Shown: in pieces, positions 1 to 12,953 of the stretch
How the letters are laid out: each line of letters starts with the position of its first letter
Position numbering within the stretch: the stretch's first letter is position 1
Source: Nymphaea colorata
Lineage: Eukaryota; Streptophyta; Magnoliopsida; Nymphaeales; Nymphaeaceae
Assembly: GCF_008831285.2 (NCBI RefSeq)
Contig: NC_045145.1
Location: 13,594,040-13,658,039 of the forward strand
Length of the DNA: 64,000 nucleotides
Direction of reading: 5' to 3'
Program-made: the position numbers and the translations under genes
The notes under the pieces: generated by a model
The model's database searches: none
Told to the model about the DNA's origin: nothing
Seen by the model: the letters and a program-made list of their open reading frames with translations, nothing else

Positions 1-592
1 GCTCCCCTTCTCTCTCTTCTTCTTCTTCTTCTAGATCTCTCTTGTCCCGTACATACCATCTATAAGAAGACTGCCCATTCTCTTCTCTCCAACCCCATAT
101 CTTCCTTTCATCTCTTATATCAATATCTGGTCGACAAGGGGCTCTCTCTTCAACCCTTTCAAGGTGGGATGTTGGTTTCTTCGGTGGAACATTATGCGCC
201 TTTTTCAACCCCAAGATCTTCTTCCACCGTCTGCATCCCTTCGGTGGTCTGCTAGGCAACGCCTCCTGATCATCAGCGGCACACAGTTCATCCCTGAGTG
301 TTGTCACTTTCTTCCCAGAGCTCCTGCCGCCATGCTCACCCTTGAAGGGAAGCATCCTTCCCTGATGGAAAAGCTGGTCTGCTGTTAGCATGTTGTAGTT
401 GGCCACTGAGAACTCGAAGTCTGCATCCCCTGGTGAGGAGGAAGATGCCGCTAGAGTCCTATCAGCGCGCTTGATGCACCCACGGCTCAACTCATCTACT
501 ACCTCCACAAAATCACTAGAGAATGATATCCTTGGGCTCAAGGGTGCACAGAATGGTTGATGGTCTGTGTTGAACATGGCTATGCAAGCCAT
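1..592 (-). CDS. DUF1645-family protein, N-terminal part (runs off left edge)
   Basis: Reading the minus strand from the ATG at 592-590, the frame stays open to base 1, giving 197 codons with no stop; the C-terminus lies outside the window. Visible landmarks are FVEVVDEL near residue 30, ADRTLAASSSSPGDADFEFSV around 45-65, a stretch of the form AD-QLF-GRMLPF near 75-85, LRDEL near 105, and RRWKKILGLKKA near 130, followed by acidic and basic residues ending in a run of glutamates. The order FEF, then (S/A)DxLFxxGxxLP, then a basic RWKxLLGLKK box is what I know of plant DUF1645 proteins, a poorly understood stress- and growth-linked family. No membrane segment or catalytic motif is seen. The leader is CT-rich and a TATA-like box lies at 678-685. 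The family call is from motif recall, not a search. Confidence 0.7.
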   Translation of the reverse strand, partial: MACIAMFNTDHQPFCAPLSPRISFSSDFVEVVDELSRGCIKRADRTLAASSSSPGDADFEFSVANYNMLTADQLFHQGRMLPFKGEHGGRSSGKKVTTLRDELCAADDQEALPSRPPKGCRRWKKILGLKKAHNVPPKKPTSHLERVEERAPCRPDIDIRDERKIWGWREENGQSSYRWYVRDKRDLEEEEEEREGE

Positions 593-677
593 CAACACAT
601 CCTCTCTCTCTTTCTCTCTCCTCGCAGCTGCCCAGCCTGCCCTAGCTTGGTGGGCATCTGAGGTTCGAGCCTGCACA

Positions 678-685
678 TATTTATA
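678..685 (-). promoter_or_regulatory. TATA-like box of the DUF1645 gene
   Basis: The minus strand reads TATAAATA about 86 bases upstream of the ATG at 592. A CT-rich stretch (about 600-625 on plus) would lie in the 5' leader. Position and sequence fit a plant core promoter; the start site is inferred. Confidence 0.45.
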
Positions 686-1671
686 TGTGAACATGCATGT
701 TGGTTGCGCATACATGTGTATGCCATGCACTCATGCACCATACCATCATGAGAAATGGCCGATTAATTATTAAACAGCATGTCAGTGAATCAGCAGATGA
801 CATTTATGTGTCATTGATTTTGTCAATAGTACAGCTACAAGGGATCGTACAGCTATACTGGTCTATGTTGAACACAGAGACACTGCAACTAATGCACTGC
901 CTGGTGCGTGGGTAGTATAGTCTTTCTACGTCAGGTCAAAGACCAGGTCTTCTTTTCTTATGTTGGTGTCAGCGTATGTGTCCCTCTTAACTCACATTAA
1001 GCTAATAAACAAATAAATAATGCACCACAATGTCAGTCTTCTTGCGAACATATCATGCTCAAGGAAATAAGCTTTATCAAATTAAATAACTGCTATGATA
1101 TATTATCCTTATCCTCCATCTTTCTTTTTCTTTTTTTTTTTTTCTGGTGGGGTTTGATATCCACAAATGAAGGTATATTTTGCTTGAGCACGATTTCCAG
1201 AATTTCTACGGTGAGAACTGCAATAGTGAGATTCTAAAGTGAATCTGTAGAGAATTGTTGAAGGCAGCGACTACAGATCTGTACAAGCCCTACATGCATC
1301 AACGTTGGAGCAACACCAACCACCGCATGAAAGAAAGCGGGTGGTGGCTAGTTTTCTTCTTTCGTGATCGCTTGTCACAGGACAGAAGACAAAAGTCATG
1401 TTTGCTTCATTATTGTTGAGAGGAGCAAAGATCCAACACAAAGAACACCACTCCACAGGATAGGCCATTAGGTGCGAATATAAAACCAGAAGTTGTTCGA
1501 ATGGGGATGGGTGTGGTGATCGAGGAAACTGCAGAATTGTGGTCTGATGGGACAGAAACAGGCAAGCTAAGCACAGGCAGATTGGTCACAGAGGGCTGCG
1601 GCACTGGTTAATTTAGCTGGCGGAAGACCACCTACAAGCGAAGACAAAAAAGCAGAAGCCTAACTATAGTT

Positions 1672-1695
1672 TGTGTGTGTGTGTGTGTGTGTGTG
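1672..1695. repeat. TG microsatellite
   Basis: Twelve TG dinucleotides in a row, directly readable. It lies in gene-poor DNA. Confidence 0.95.
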
Positions 1696-4600
1696 AATGA
1701 AACAATATATAATATGTAACATAAAAGAAAGGCAATGGTAACAATTATAGTTAATTATGGGAACCTGCCAATGCAGGGGGAGCGGGTGGGTGTGGAGGTG
1801 GGCTTAGTTTGACCGAGCTTTGACTTGTTTTTGAACGTTGTACGGGCCAGTGGTGAGCTGGAGCCTGGAGGGTGCAGACGCTTTGGAAGCATCACGTCAC
1901 GTGAGCTCCTCCACCTTCATGTCCCTCTTCCTCCCTTTGTTTTTGCTGCTCTTTATTTTGCTCTGACCACGTGTTCCCATAAGCCACTAGTTGTTGTTCT
2001 TTTTCTCCCTCTCCTAGGCAGCGGCAACCTATGGTTCCATTAAGTTTCTCCGCTTGGGGCTCAATTCCGTCCGTCCTTGCAGGCCATCGCAACCAAGTAA
2101 TGAGCGACTGTTTCAACATGAAAATGCTCTCATTTATACAAGAAATTAAGCTCTCTGTCTCATGTTCTTGTTTAATTAGATTGTTTTCTTGAATTGGGCA
2201 GATCCAGAGGTAGACCGAATATGCTTCGGATCCATTTGAAGCACCATCCCCTTCCGGCATCCTACAACTTAATATTCTGTGTCCCGTCCATTTACTTACC
2301 AAAATTTTTGAATGGGTTTGTTTGCCGTGACTGCTGGGCCACAAGTCTTTTCTGCAAAGCAATGCAATGGTATATGCTTTAAAAAGTAATCGTGCTTCCC
2401 CATACTAATGATGTGCAGAAAACGAGCAGTTTTTCACTGTGACGAACAGTGTCTTAATTGTTCGGGCTTCCTTCCCCTTTGGATGTTTTTAATCTTTCAT
2501 TATCGAAGCTGCGTGGGTACAGATTAAGATTCTCAATAAAGATGAAATGAGACCCACTTTCACTGGATGGAACTGCTAGTGAGGACTGGGGACAATGGTA
2601 ATTTGTATATGTGTGTGGCTAATCTTTTTATGCTGATGATATAAGAATAAAGAGTATAAGGAGGGAGGGTACCTTTTATGGCTTGGCGGGGTCTGAATTA
2701 TTTATAGGACAAAAGATTCCGGCTAGGCTAGCTTTAGGATTAAGCATCATCGTAGGAATAGAGGGTTAGGGTTAAGGTTTTCACTGCTCAACACAGAAAA
2801 ACTGTGTCTGCCACATGATTTGCTTTCTTGGCTTACACCGCCAATGAATGCATGCTATTCTTTTGCTATATTAAAATCCACAGTCGTGTCGCTGAGTCGA
2901 TCGACTCGTAGAAATTAAATTCCACTAATGGGTTTAAGAATGTCAGGAGTGTGAAGTTCCTTGTCCTTAATTTGCTGCAAAGCCAAAGCTGGCCTGGTAT
3001 TCTTTCTTTCTGGTGCAAGATTAACGAGTTTAGAAGCGAGTTGAATGTTCCCGTAGGTAGATGCGAGTTCTATGACGGGGCTGCTTTGAATTAATCAATG
3101 CACTCAGGCTGGATTCCCTATCAAGCTGGCTAAGAATTTTTAATTTATTCATGAAAGACTTGGGCATCATCGCCATCGAAGGATGAGTTGGAGCCCTTCT
3201 TTTTAGCTATGTCTAGGATTTTGAACTATCTGCGCTCAAAAGCCAGAAATCTTGGTTTATAGATTTGCGAAACGCGAACTCCCAAAAATTTGAGTCCATC
3301 TCAAGATTGGAAGAACAGTGTGAAGGGAGCCAAGAAATCTGAAAGTTCACAGTCCAACGGGGCTACCAGACTAGGTACGTAAACTCCGGCTGATGCCGAA
3401 ACCCGTACTGACAAAATCTTAAACCAAAATTTGGACTCCCTGTTTTTTTTCGCTCGTCATATTTTAAGAAAAAAAAAAAACAGAATTATGGAAAAAGAAA
3501 TAATTCACTACATGACATGCGAATTAGTTGATCCTTTCAACATTATTAATGAACAATGGTTCATTATTTCAGAGTTTTCTCTTTTTAATGGCGACCGATC
3601 CGCCTAGTTTTAATAAAAGAGATGGAGGAGTCGGTTGATTGTGATTTGATGGGACGTGGTTGGGGGTTATGAGTTGGAGGCATTGAAGACTGCAGGTTCA
3701 AATAATAGACTCATGATTTGACTACAACGCCTTCCTTAAAAACGGACGGGCCTGTAACTGTTCGACTTAAAGCAGTAAACCCTGTCAAATTTATTGAACC
3801 ATGTTCCTCCTTCATTATGATTGAATGACATTGACCACATCTGACACTATTGACAATATTTAAACACAAAGAACTTATCCTTCTTTTTTGTTCGAGAGAA
3901 AAAATAAAGTGCTAGTGTTTCACATCGGTTTATCACCCACAGGCTTGTATCGGTTAATCTGCATTATTATGGGCCTCTCACTTTAAACAATATTGGGCTA
4001 ATACATGTTCTCAATTTTTTTTTTTTTTTAAAAAAAGATGTGTTTTGGTTTAAAATTTCTTTTAAGATTTTTTTTATCATTAAAAAAAAAAAAAAGAAAC
4101 AAGCTGGCACTAGCCAATGTTTTGGTCAACAGACCAAGACCATTGCTGGTGTCGATACAACCAAACACCGTCCTTAATTATAGCACCCCAAACCTTCTCC
4201 ATCCCTCTAATCTCAGATCCTCCTCGGTCATCACAAACATAGACTGGCACGCAAGTTCAGTATTGGGTCTTACATCAATGCTAAAATAAATTTAGGTGTA
4301 TGAAACCCCTTGACCTCTTTTAACAAATCATCTTTGCTCTTCTCCTATGCTAATTAAAAATAACAAGAAGCGTGGCTCCCAGAAAAGAACAGCCCAAGGA
4401 CAAAAAAAAAAAAACATGGTGAAAAGTCTTCACCTCGTTTTGACGATATTAATTAATAACCAAGAAAAAGGAGATAGCTGGTAGCATAATGTATGTGTCC
4501 ATTTATTTATTATTTAACTAGAAAAATGGAACCAAAAGGCGAGAGGGTTAGATTGGCATCAGTGCCCCGCGCGCAGTCAATGCAGTGCACCATTGGGACA

Positions 4601-7600
4601 AAAGAACGAAGCACAAGAGATATCTTTGTAACAAAGTTAGGCTGTCTGTCTCCATTGCGCTAGCATGCGCCTTTTGAAAATCCTGCACAAAATTTGTCCT
4701 CCAGTCCTTGGCTGAACTGCTTATAAATGTGGTGTTGGGACGTCGGTTATGTTTCCTAGAGAAGGGTTGCCACAGTTTGCAGGTTTGCAGGCATCAGTAC
4801 AGATGGCACTCTTTGTTCAGACAGGTGGTGGGTGCATCTCCATATGGACAGACACTCAGCATATTAAACGCGCAGAGCCACACACCACGAACACGAAAAA
4901 GAGAAAAAAAATCCACCGAATGTTGGTGACCATCAAAGTTACAAGATATGTGTTCTGCTTTGTTGATGAGAACCGTTCAAAGGAGTTGCTTGAATCTAAA
5001 ACATCCAGCTTTTCTAAATTTGTTGCGTGAAAGGTTAATTAATTACTTCAATAATGTAGATAAACTTGGTTGCGCTGCCAGTTGCATAAGAACTAATCTT
5101 GAGGATCTCCTGATCCTTATGCTTGCACCATCATACTTGAAAGATCCATTAATAACAGAGGAAGTGAGATTCGGAGAAAAGAGTATATCTTAATCTTCGA
5201 GCTTAATTTGACCTCTTTATAATAAAGAAATCCCATACCGCCCTTTCATAATGATTTGCACGGCATCTTTTGGAAGACGACACCGAGACTTGTCCAAAGT
5301 TGCACGCTTCTAGAGGGAATTTCATCGAAGTAGCGACCTTGTGAACTTGTAAGGGAGATGTATACCCGAAAAGCTGAATGTTTGTCATTGAATAGAAAGA
5401 TTTTTGCTGGTGGCCCATCAATTATAGTGGCAGCTTTGGCTTGCATTAAATGTGGATGTAATGGGCTCTGTTGCAGCAGGAGAGCACAGTTGAAAAAATT
5501 TCACACCGAGTTGCCAGTAGTCTCGCCCAATTGCGTTTTTCCCGCAACTAGGAGCTTCCACAAGTTGGCTAGGTTGGTTTTACATGATATGACCAATTCC
5601 GATCAAGATATAGATGCTGGTAGTTTCTTACTGTCAACAGTCATTTAAGTGGCCTCCACACACCGGACTATTAAACATGTTGCCAATCAACGGAAACAGA
5701 AATCATCCAAGTTTTTCAGTGGATTAGAAAATTAATTATGGCACCCAGAAAACCTTCACAAACTTGGCTACAATGTCGAATTAAGGCGCTCCAGTCGTCA
5801 AAAGGTTGACACCTTGAATCACATCGCTCAACGCATTGCATGGCTGAACCGCGCGCAGGAAACTGACCTTGTGAGGTCTGAGGGACGGAGGGGTAAACAG
5901 AAGTTTTTCACTGGCGAGGTGTGTCCCCAGCTATTAGACTCTGATCCATCTTAGTCATCTTGTAAAGAAAAAGAGGAAAGAGAACACAAAGATTGTCATT
6001 CCATTGTTCTGTTTTGAAATTTCATGTGGAAATATGTGAGGCGTTTTTCAGCTTTTATGCGTAATTTTTTTTCAAATATGATTCCGTCAAGTCTTCGGAA
6101 ATTGAATTTGCTTGCTTTAAAGATACACTTAAAGAGTACTAGATCGAGCAAAGTTTGGGGTTCTGGATATTGATTATGCTTAGAATGACAGACCTCCAGA
6201 ATGATTTCCTTGGAGTAATGATCTGACCATATATAAATTTATCTTGCAACCAGTTAGGTTCTGCCCAACCCCAAATTATTACCAAAATTAATGAGAAGAA
6301 GATGCAGTTATTCAATTTCTCTAACTATATATACTTCAATGATTCAATCCTCACTTACAATCATGTCGCAGAGATGCCTGCTGCATCACCCGCACACAAG
6401 CAAGCACACACGCACTCACCCCTTTTAACATAAGATGGGATCTTACATCATCATCTCAAGCTATATAAATTAAGGAAGAAAGATGGTGCGACCAGGATCT
6501 CTGCTTTTTAATGAGTAGACGTGTAAAATTTGCTTCTTAAATAATATAATTCCCTTGCTCTGCCGTATGAAATAAAATAAACAAAAGACAAAATGACCTA
6601 CCACTATCTTTTTAAAGATGGAAACTTTGATTTTGATTAATGGACACAAGGTGAACAGCAGGACCCACTTTGTCCGAACGCATTCACATTCACACAAACG
6701 GTATTCAATTCCCACTGTTAAGTAGCCATGCAATTTTATCTTAACGGTTAGATCTGAAGTTCCAGTCCAGGTGAAACCAAATGCACAGGAAAGTAACGTT
6801 AAGCGTGTAAGTCCATGATCTTAACGAGAAAGAGCCCCGACACGATCTGAATGAAGCAAGAAGCGACGCCATAGCAAGCCCCTCGACATCACAAGAGGTC
6901 CCAGGCAGATCCTTGAGGGATATGAGGTCTTGTCCCATATAACCAGCAATTTTCACAACTATGGGTTTCTTAGAAAACAATGCCAAATGTCTTTCCACAT
7001 ACAATCAGTGAAACTATCTCTTTCTACAATCCAACTACAGATTCAGAACTGACAAAACAAATAGACAACTTCATGTGAAGGTTTCAGGTCTCTCTCCTCT
7101 GTGAGTAGCAGAATTCAACAGAAGGAGAGCTGCAGGTTGTCATTGTATGTACTGTTAGGCATGCACATGGCGCTGTAGAAAGCAGAACTTATTATAAACA
7201 GATAAAGCAACATAGTCTCTACCCATGTATCTATCTTGTATGGCAGCTTCCTTCATCTAGGGTACTTATGGAAAAAATTTTGTTTATCACAGTTAGAAAA
7301 TTATGCAATCTCTCCGGGAATAAACAAGTAGCCAGCCAGTAATACGGATAAACAAGAAAACGAAGTCTCTTTCACCCTCTATCTTAGAAGACCTACCAAG
7401 TTCAATATCTTTTCTCCTACCTTAGCTTGTTCGCCTAAGAAGTGTTAGAGAACTCCAAATATAGCTTGATGATCTCCATTTTTTGCTGCTCTGAACATGT
7501 CTAACGACTGTTCAAGTAAACTATTCAGCAGAAGAAAGGCCAGCAAGGCCTAGTGAAGCAGAGGAAAAAGCCAAGAATTGCTGCAACCAAAGGCCTCTGG

Positions 7601-8114
7601 GATCACAAATACCGCACTGTCCTAGGACAGAGGAGATGCAAAAAAAAAAAAAAGGGAAAGCTGATCGATGAAGTTGATCCTTAGCAGAAAACGAAAAAGG
7701 AAAGAAAAAGGTTAAGCTGAAATTGGATTGTCAAACACGTCCACAAGTTCAGAGGAAGGGGAAAGTGGCCCAAATCAGGTGATGGCTATAGCCGATATTG
7801 TTGCATATACATTTCTATGCAACTCATCTATGAAAGCAACAAAGCTTGTTAAAGCAAGGATCTTTAAGTCAATAGCTTCCACTAATATCTGGTGGTGAAA
7901 CCTTCGAACAAACATCAAAAGAATCGGCCATATTCAAAACAAAAATGGAAAATGTGAGCAGCTCGCTGATCATAAAGGCAGGTGAGGATCTAGAGCACGT
8001 CTAGAGCTCCAGCAATTAGAACATATTTTGATCCATCAAATGCATTGTCGACCTCAGAGATAAATTGGAAACATATTTGTTCTGACAGTGCATCTATCGC
8101 AACTGAAGTGACGT

Positions 8115-8135
8115 GTATATATATATATATATATA
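8115..8135. repeat. TA microsatellite
   Basis: About ten TA units followed by a diverged GATAT end. Directly readable. Confidence 0.9.
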
Positions 8136-8766
8136 GATATAAAGCACACGCGGATATATGACGAGTTGACAGCCTTTCTCACATGGATTGCCCTCCTTGC
8201 TCAGCTGGTTGATTTTAGGCATTCAAGTTGAAGGAGACTTAGAGTTCAAGCATAGAGCGTGCATATATAGTATAAAACGCGAAAGTAATAATACGGCGAT
8301 TAGCAGCTTAAGTGATTCAGAATATTGATATTATACTTTGATATGAATGAAGTCTGCATCTTAAAATTGAAGAAAAAAGCGGCTTCTTTCGGAACTGTAT
8401 GCAGCAACAAGATTTTCCGTTGTAAAAATCCTCAGAATAAGGCGATGCATCGATCTCCATGGTACTGCTCAGCTGCTGGCTGCTGCGTATAACTAGCTAC
8501 GCCAAATCGTACATTAAAATATTATAGCCTTTTAAGTATATAATTGAATAAATAAATAGAGTTTTGACAATATGTGGATAGAGAAAATAAAAGAAGTACG
8601 TAAATTTTATTTGTAAGTCATCTATATAATCTGTTTGATGCTTCACAACGCGACACAGGTAAGGTTATTTTTTCAAAGTCAATTTCAACATTGACATTTA
8701 TTTTTTAAAAAGTATTTGTACGCATGGTACCTCAGGGTAGGCAGGCGGCTGCCCGCTGGTGATGAT

Positions 8767-8861
8767 GGGGGAGGCACGACCTCTTTTTTGGTCCTTTTTT
8801 TTTTTTTTTTTTTGGTTAAAGAACAAAAACTGAAAAATAAGGGGAGGTCGTCGCCTCCCCC
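8767..8861. repeat. GC-rich foldback (inverted repeat)
   Basis: The arm at 8767-8783 (GGGGGAGGCACGACCTC) is repeated in reverse complement at 8844-8861 with one inserted base. They are separated by a 60-base T- and A-rich loop containing an 18-T run. The arms stand out as GC-rich inside AT-rich DNA. It may be part of a larger inserted GC-rich segment reaching to about 8960; no target duplication was found. Confidence 0.7.
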
Positions 8862-10689
8862 GATTGCTGCTGGCCTTCCCCTGTCGGCAGATCGTTCGCT
8901 AGGGGAAGCAGGCAGCAGCCCAGAAGCGAAGATGGGGAAGGCAACGGCCTCCCCCACCCTCAACACTCAACATTGAGCATCTGTTTTTTCTTGTCTAATA
9001 AAATGACGTCTGTATGGACGGCCCAAACCAGGCAGGTGTTATATATATCCTCTTGTTATCACCTCTATTAAAATACCATAGAAATATTGGCCTAAGTGTA
9101 GATGTATATGTAGTTTTTGTTATGTCAAATGTCGTTGCCTGGATAGATAAATTTAAATACTTATCGTTAAAAAATAGTTATCACATTGTCAAGAAATGTT
9201 TATAGCACGACAATGATTTATGATGGCTTCAGCGACGATTTATATTTCTTGTAGGGCGATGAAATTTTAACAGGCTAGAGATGTTATATATACCTAGTAT
9301 ACAGGTCGACGGAATTTTACTGGTTTCGTGATGCGTTTTGACCAAGTAGACTAGCGAATACATGGTTCATTCAGCTCTTGAATCCTGATCAAGCAAACAA
9401 CCAGCCGTGGCCCGTGTCCATGGGAGACAACTTAATTAAGAGATGTAAGTTAAAAAAGGAGCTCGGTTCCAATCACTCCATCATGTCTCCGTTTGGCACG
9501 CAAAGGATAGAAGGCATGATTATTCTCATCCTTTTGCCTTTCTGAAAATGACTTGGAATGTAAAACTCTAAGGTCAAACTGAAGTTTTCATCCAGGGAAA
9601 TTTACTACTGCCTATTGTCCGGCCACATTAATGAAGCTTCAACTAATAACGACCTTCTACATATGGTAATTAACTGGCCAGAGTGGGTCAACTGTCTAAG
9701 TACTGGCCGCCGCTTCTCCCAGGCTTGCGCTAACCTCTTGGGTTCTTGGGTTGGGTGTGCTCGCATCTGTAGACCCATCTTCTTGAAATACTAAGGGAAC
9801 CCTTCTTTTTCAAGTATTTTTTTCGCCATATACAGGTCATTTCGCTTTGGGGTCATGGCCTGTTCAGATGAAGTCTCACAGGATCATAATTACCGGTAGA
9901 TTGAATTGCGTTCGCCATTAGCTACAGTGTGATGGGCAGTCGGTCTGAGACCAGAAATCTAAGTTCCTCTGGATATCAGACATCCAATGCCGATTGCCGT
10001 TACTTTTTTATATTTGTTGTCTTCCATTATTCCATATCCTGTTGTAACAGATTAGGAAGTGGATTATGGGCATCGATACTTTTTCCAAACTGAGAGATCT
10101 TCTCCCTCTCGCGCTGTATAATATTTGACGTTAATACAAAAGAAAATATTGTTTTTTGCTGCTCCACTTTCCCTTTTTTCCCTTCGCAGCCTCTCCTTAA
10201 CTCTTTCCATCGACCGTTCACATTTGACGCTCGGGCCTCTTCATCTTCAAACCAGCTAGCAAGCTTTAAGCCTGGCCTCACCTTCTTCACTCATGGTTAA
10301 TGTCACACCACTGGCACTCGTAAAGATCCAAGCCATAAGCATCCGCGAAAGATTCACTGGGGTTTGCTCTGTTCGGTTCAAACAGAAAAAGCTTCAGAGT
10401 ACCAGAGACAGCATGCTATAACAACTTATATAGTGCAAACTCTATTAGGCAACAACTTCGAAGATAACGGAAGCCTTAGCACATTAGGGTATAGAAAACA
10501 CTTGATGGAAAAAAAAAACGACAATGAACAGCATACACAATGAACGTAAATATAGATCATGTGGTAGATACAAGATCAGTTTAGCAGTCGCAGATCATAT
10601 AATAGCGAAACAACAACCTTCTAGAGAAGCTTGTTGTGTTTGCATGAGCGCACGTGTGTGTAAATAGATGATGGCGGTGGTATGCTTGA

Positions 10690-10968
10690 TCAAGCTACTA
10701 TCTTCATGCCCAGCCTGTTCTGAGCAAAAGCAACCAGATTCTCCATCTCCTCGTCGTCAAGAAGACCGTCCCCATTGGCGTCGGCTTCCCGCATGCCTTC
10801 TTGGCTCTTGAACCAGCTGAGCCTCACGCTGGCGCTGCGCATGGCAGCCCGCAGCTCCCTCTTGCTTATGAGACCATCGCCGTTGCGATCGAACTGCTTT
10901 AACCACCTCTTGAAGTCCTCCAGGGAAAGGCTTGGTTGGCAGTGAGCACACTTCAGCACGATCGTCAT
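10690..10968 (-). CDS. Small EF-hand calcium-binding protein (92 aa)
   Basis: A single uninterrupted reading frame encodes 92 residues. Two canonical 12-residue EF-hand loops are present: DRNGDGLISKRE (about 27-38) and DANGDGLLDDEE (about 63-74). Both have Asp at position 1, Asn at 3, Asp at 5, Gly at 6 and Glu at 12, so both should bind Ca2+. A short N-terminal segment with a CxxC pair (CAHC) precedes the first helix. Two hands and about 90 residues fit small plant calmodulin-like sensors rather than four-hand calmodulin. No signal peptide or membrane segment is seen. It probably changes shape on Ca2+ binding to regulate an unknown partner. A TATA-like box lies about 110 bases upstream, supporting an intronless gene starting at this ATG. 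I cannot name the subfamily. Confidence 0.85.
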   Translation of the reverse strand: MTIVLKCAHCQPSLSLEDFKRWLKQFDRNGDGLISKRELRAAMRSASVRLSWFKSQEGMREADANGDGLLDDEEMENLVAFAQNRLGMKIVA

Positions 10969-11075
10969 CTTTCTCTGTCTCTTAGTAATTTGTTTCTCTC
11001 TTGCTCTGTCTTCTCCTAACCAAAGCCACGTTCACTTTGTTTATCACGATCAGATGGCCAAGAGGATCAGCAATC

Positions 11076-11082
11076 ATTTATA
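11076..11082 (-). promoter_or_regulatory. TATA box of the EF-hand gene
   Basis: The minus strand reads TATAAAT about 110 bases upstream of the ATG at 10968, followed by a CT/AG-rich leader. Spacing fits a plant promoter. Confidence 0.5.
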
Positions 11083-11099
11083 AGCATCTCTCTTTCTCT

Positions 11100-12022
11100 C
11101 TCTAGATCTCTCTCTCCCTTTCTAAAATATTATATTTTATTCAAAACAAAGTTGCCATCCATTGTTCGTCCTTATCAAGCCGAAGAATCGTATAAAGGTG
11201 TTAGGCAGCACCATCTTCATGACCAAGAGACTGCCTTTGCCAACTCTACGTTTCCTTTCTTTGTTGCAGACGTGGAGTGCAGCTGATCATCATTGCCAAT
11301 AATTTGACACCGCAGCTACCGTCGTTAATCGAAAGACTTTGACTGACCAATAATTAAAACTGATATATACGCTCTTGATCTTGGGTTTTCGTATCACTTG
11401 GGTGTCATCGTCGTGCTCATCGCGTTTAACGTGATTCGTACTGTACCCGTTGTCAAACCCAAGAAAGATGCGTTGATTCACCAGGAATCATGCACAACCA
11501 TCATCGTGGAGGTGGAGTTCTGTTTTCTTTGCACTCCGCTGCAAGAAACCACCCTTTCGTAGCTAAAGTGCTTCAAGCGAATATTAATGACTTTCTTGCA
11601 GTATTCCTTTTGAAAAGAAATGATGTTTCTGACTTTCACCCGCGAGTTGATCGTTGTGCGTGATCTCTACGTGAAAAAAATTTAACGAAGAAATATTCGT
11701 CATAAAGGGCGGCGGCCACCGATGAAGGGGCATGCATGGTCTCCGGTAGTGCCGCCTGCTTGACCGCGGCCATAACGACGACCTACATTATCAATCTAAA
11801 GTTGCTTCCAATCTGACACAACGGGACCTAGCATGACTTCAATCGGAACCTTGAATTTGTTTTCCAAGATTTAATCTTCTTTTTTCCTTTCTACACTCAA
11901 TTAGTCCTCAAAAATTTTGAAGAAGCACGCCGGAAACTGCCTATACTGCCTATGGCCAGGGCATATGCACGCACCCTGGCTTCCCTGTGCGTGTGTGTGT
12001 GCGTGCGTGTGTGTGTCTGTGT

Positions 12023-12054
<32 letters not shown>

Positions 12055-12520
12055 AGCCGGAGCTCTTTTCTGCAAAACTTGGACATAAGGAATAGTTTTA
12101 ATATGAAAACACAGAATTTGTACTCAGTATAATTGACTTGGATTCAATTTTTTGAAGAATGCATCAGATCACCTTTAGCAAGGCGATCTGATTGCTAATG
12201 GAGAACCGAAAAGGTTTTGATTGTTCAGATGGCGCTGCCAATGTAGAAAGTCCTATATTTCAGAGTCGCATGTGCTAAAAGCCTTACGTATTCGATTTGT
12301 TTATATTCTTGAAGAAAAATACATCTAAAGCTTAGTTGCCCAGTGAAAACCACTAAATTGGCTGCAACTGTGGAACTTGAGAATCCAGAACCACATATTT
12401 TCTTGCCCCTTAAGAAAAGTAAGGGTTGCTATTATTGAACAAGCCTACAAAGTCACCGTCGTGCTGCAACCTTATGGAAGACACTACTTCATCAACATTG
12501 TTTTTCTGAGAATGAACACC
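11100..12520. other. Intergenic DNA upstream of the EF-hand gene
   Basis: No recognisable gene. It holds the CT/AG-rich leader region near 11090-11125 and a compound GT/GA microsatellite at 11991-12054. The remainder is unremarkable AT-rich sequence. Confidence 0.5.
11991..12054. repeat. Compound GT then GA microsatellite
   Basis: An interrupted (GT)n tract passes into an interrupted (GA)n tract. Directly readable. Confidence 0.9.
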
Positions 12521-12525
12521 ATTTA

Positions 12526-12953
12526 TATAACAACCTGATCCACTCCCGTGCTCGGGCCCTTAGTTCGACGAATCCCAACCCGACCCTAACAGTTTTGGTT
12601 TCAATCCTAAAAAGACTAGTAACCAAGACAATCATCTCATTAAAGTCTCTCTTTATAAGTCCTTGAAGATCCCTCACAATCTTCGATACGGGACTAAACT
12701 TCTGGAGTGCGTTCACGCGTGTGGGACCCCAGGTCCGAGTGTTGAAACCGACTCTGATACCACTATAACAACCTGACCTACTCTCGGGCTTGGGCCCCTG
12801 GTTCGACGGATCCTAACCCGCCCTCTAGCAGTTTCGGTTCCAATCCTGAAAAGGCTAGGAACCAGAACAATCATCTCATTAAAGTCTCCCTTCATAAGTC
12901 CTTGAAGATCTCTCATAATCTTCGATACGAGACTAAACTTCCGAAGTGTTACA
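12526..12953 (-). mobile_element. TRIM (miniature LTR retrotransposon), copy 1
   Basis: Two diverged direct repeats of the same sequence as the element at 35359-35816 lie in inverse orientation here: 12764-12953 (190 bp) and about 12526-12702 (shortened). On the minus strand the upstream repeat starts TGTAACA and is followed after one base by TGGTATCAGAG (12752-12762), the usual initiator-Met tRNA primer binding site. The internal segment is under 70 bases, so there is no coding capacity. The element is flanked by a perfect 5-bp duplication ATTTA (12521-12525 and 12954-12958). Compared with the other copy, the polypurine tract and the first bases of the 3' repeat are deleted, so it is now defective. 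It would have depended on enzymes from other retroelements. Confidence 0.9.

Larger units (their letters stand above)
700..10680. other. Gene-poor stretch without a recognisable gene
   Basis: About 10 kb with no reading frame I can tie to a protein family. It is AT-rich, with poly-T and poly-A tracts (about 1131-1143, 3467-3481, 4080-4095, 8798-8815), a TG repeat at 1672-1695, a TA repeat at 8115-8135 and a GC-rich foldback at 8767-8861. Open frames of 60-156 codons occur on both strands but look random: no domain motifs, no consistent splice sites, and low-complexity translations. Old transposon remnants are likely but none has clear ends. Confidence 0.5.

Noticed and set aside
620-665. tRNA or SINE signature (TAGCTTGGTGGGC and GAGGTTCGAGCC)
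   Set aside because: The boxes are too close together and no tRNA cloverleaf forms. The segment lies in the probable leader of the DUF1645 gene.
1892-2362. 156-codon minus-strand open frame
   Set aside because: No motif, mixed low-complexity end rich in Glu and Gln, and no promoter or splice support.
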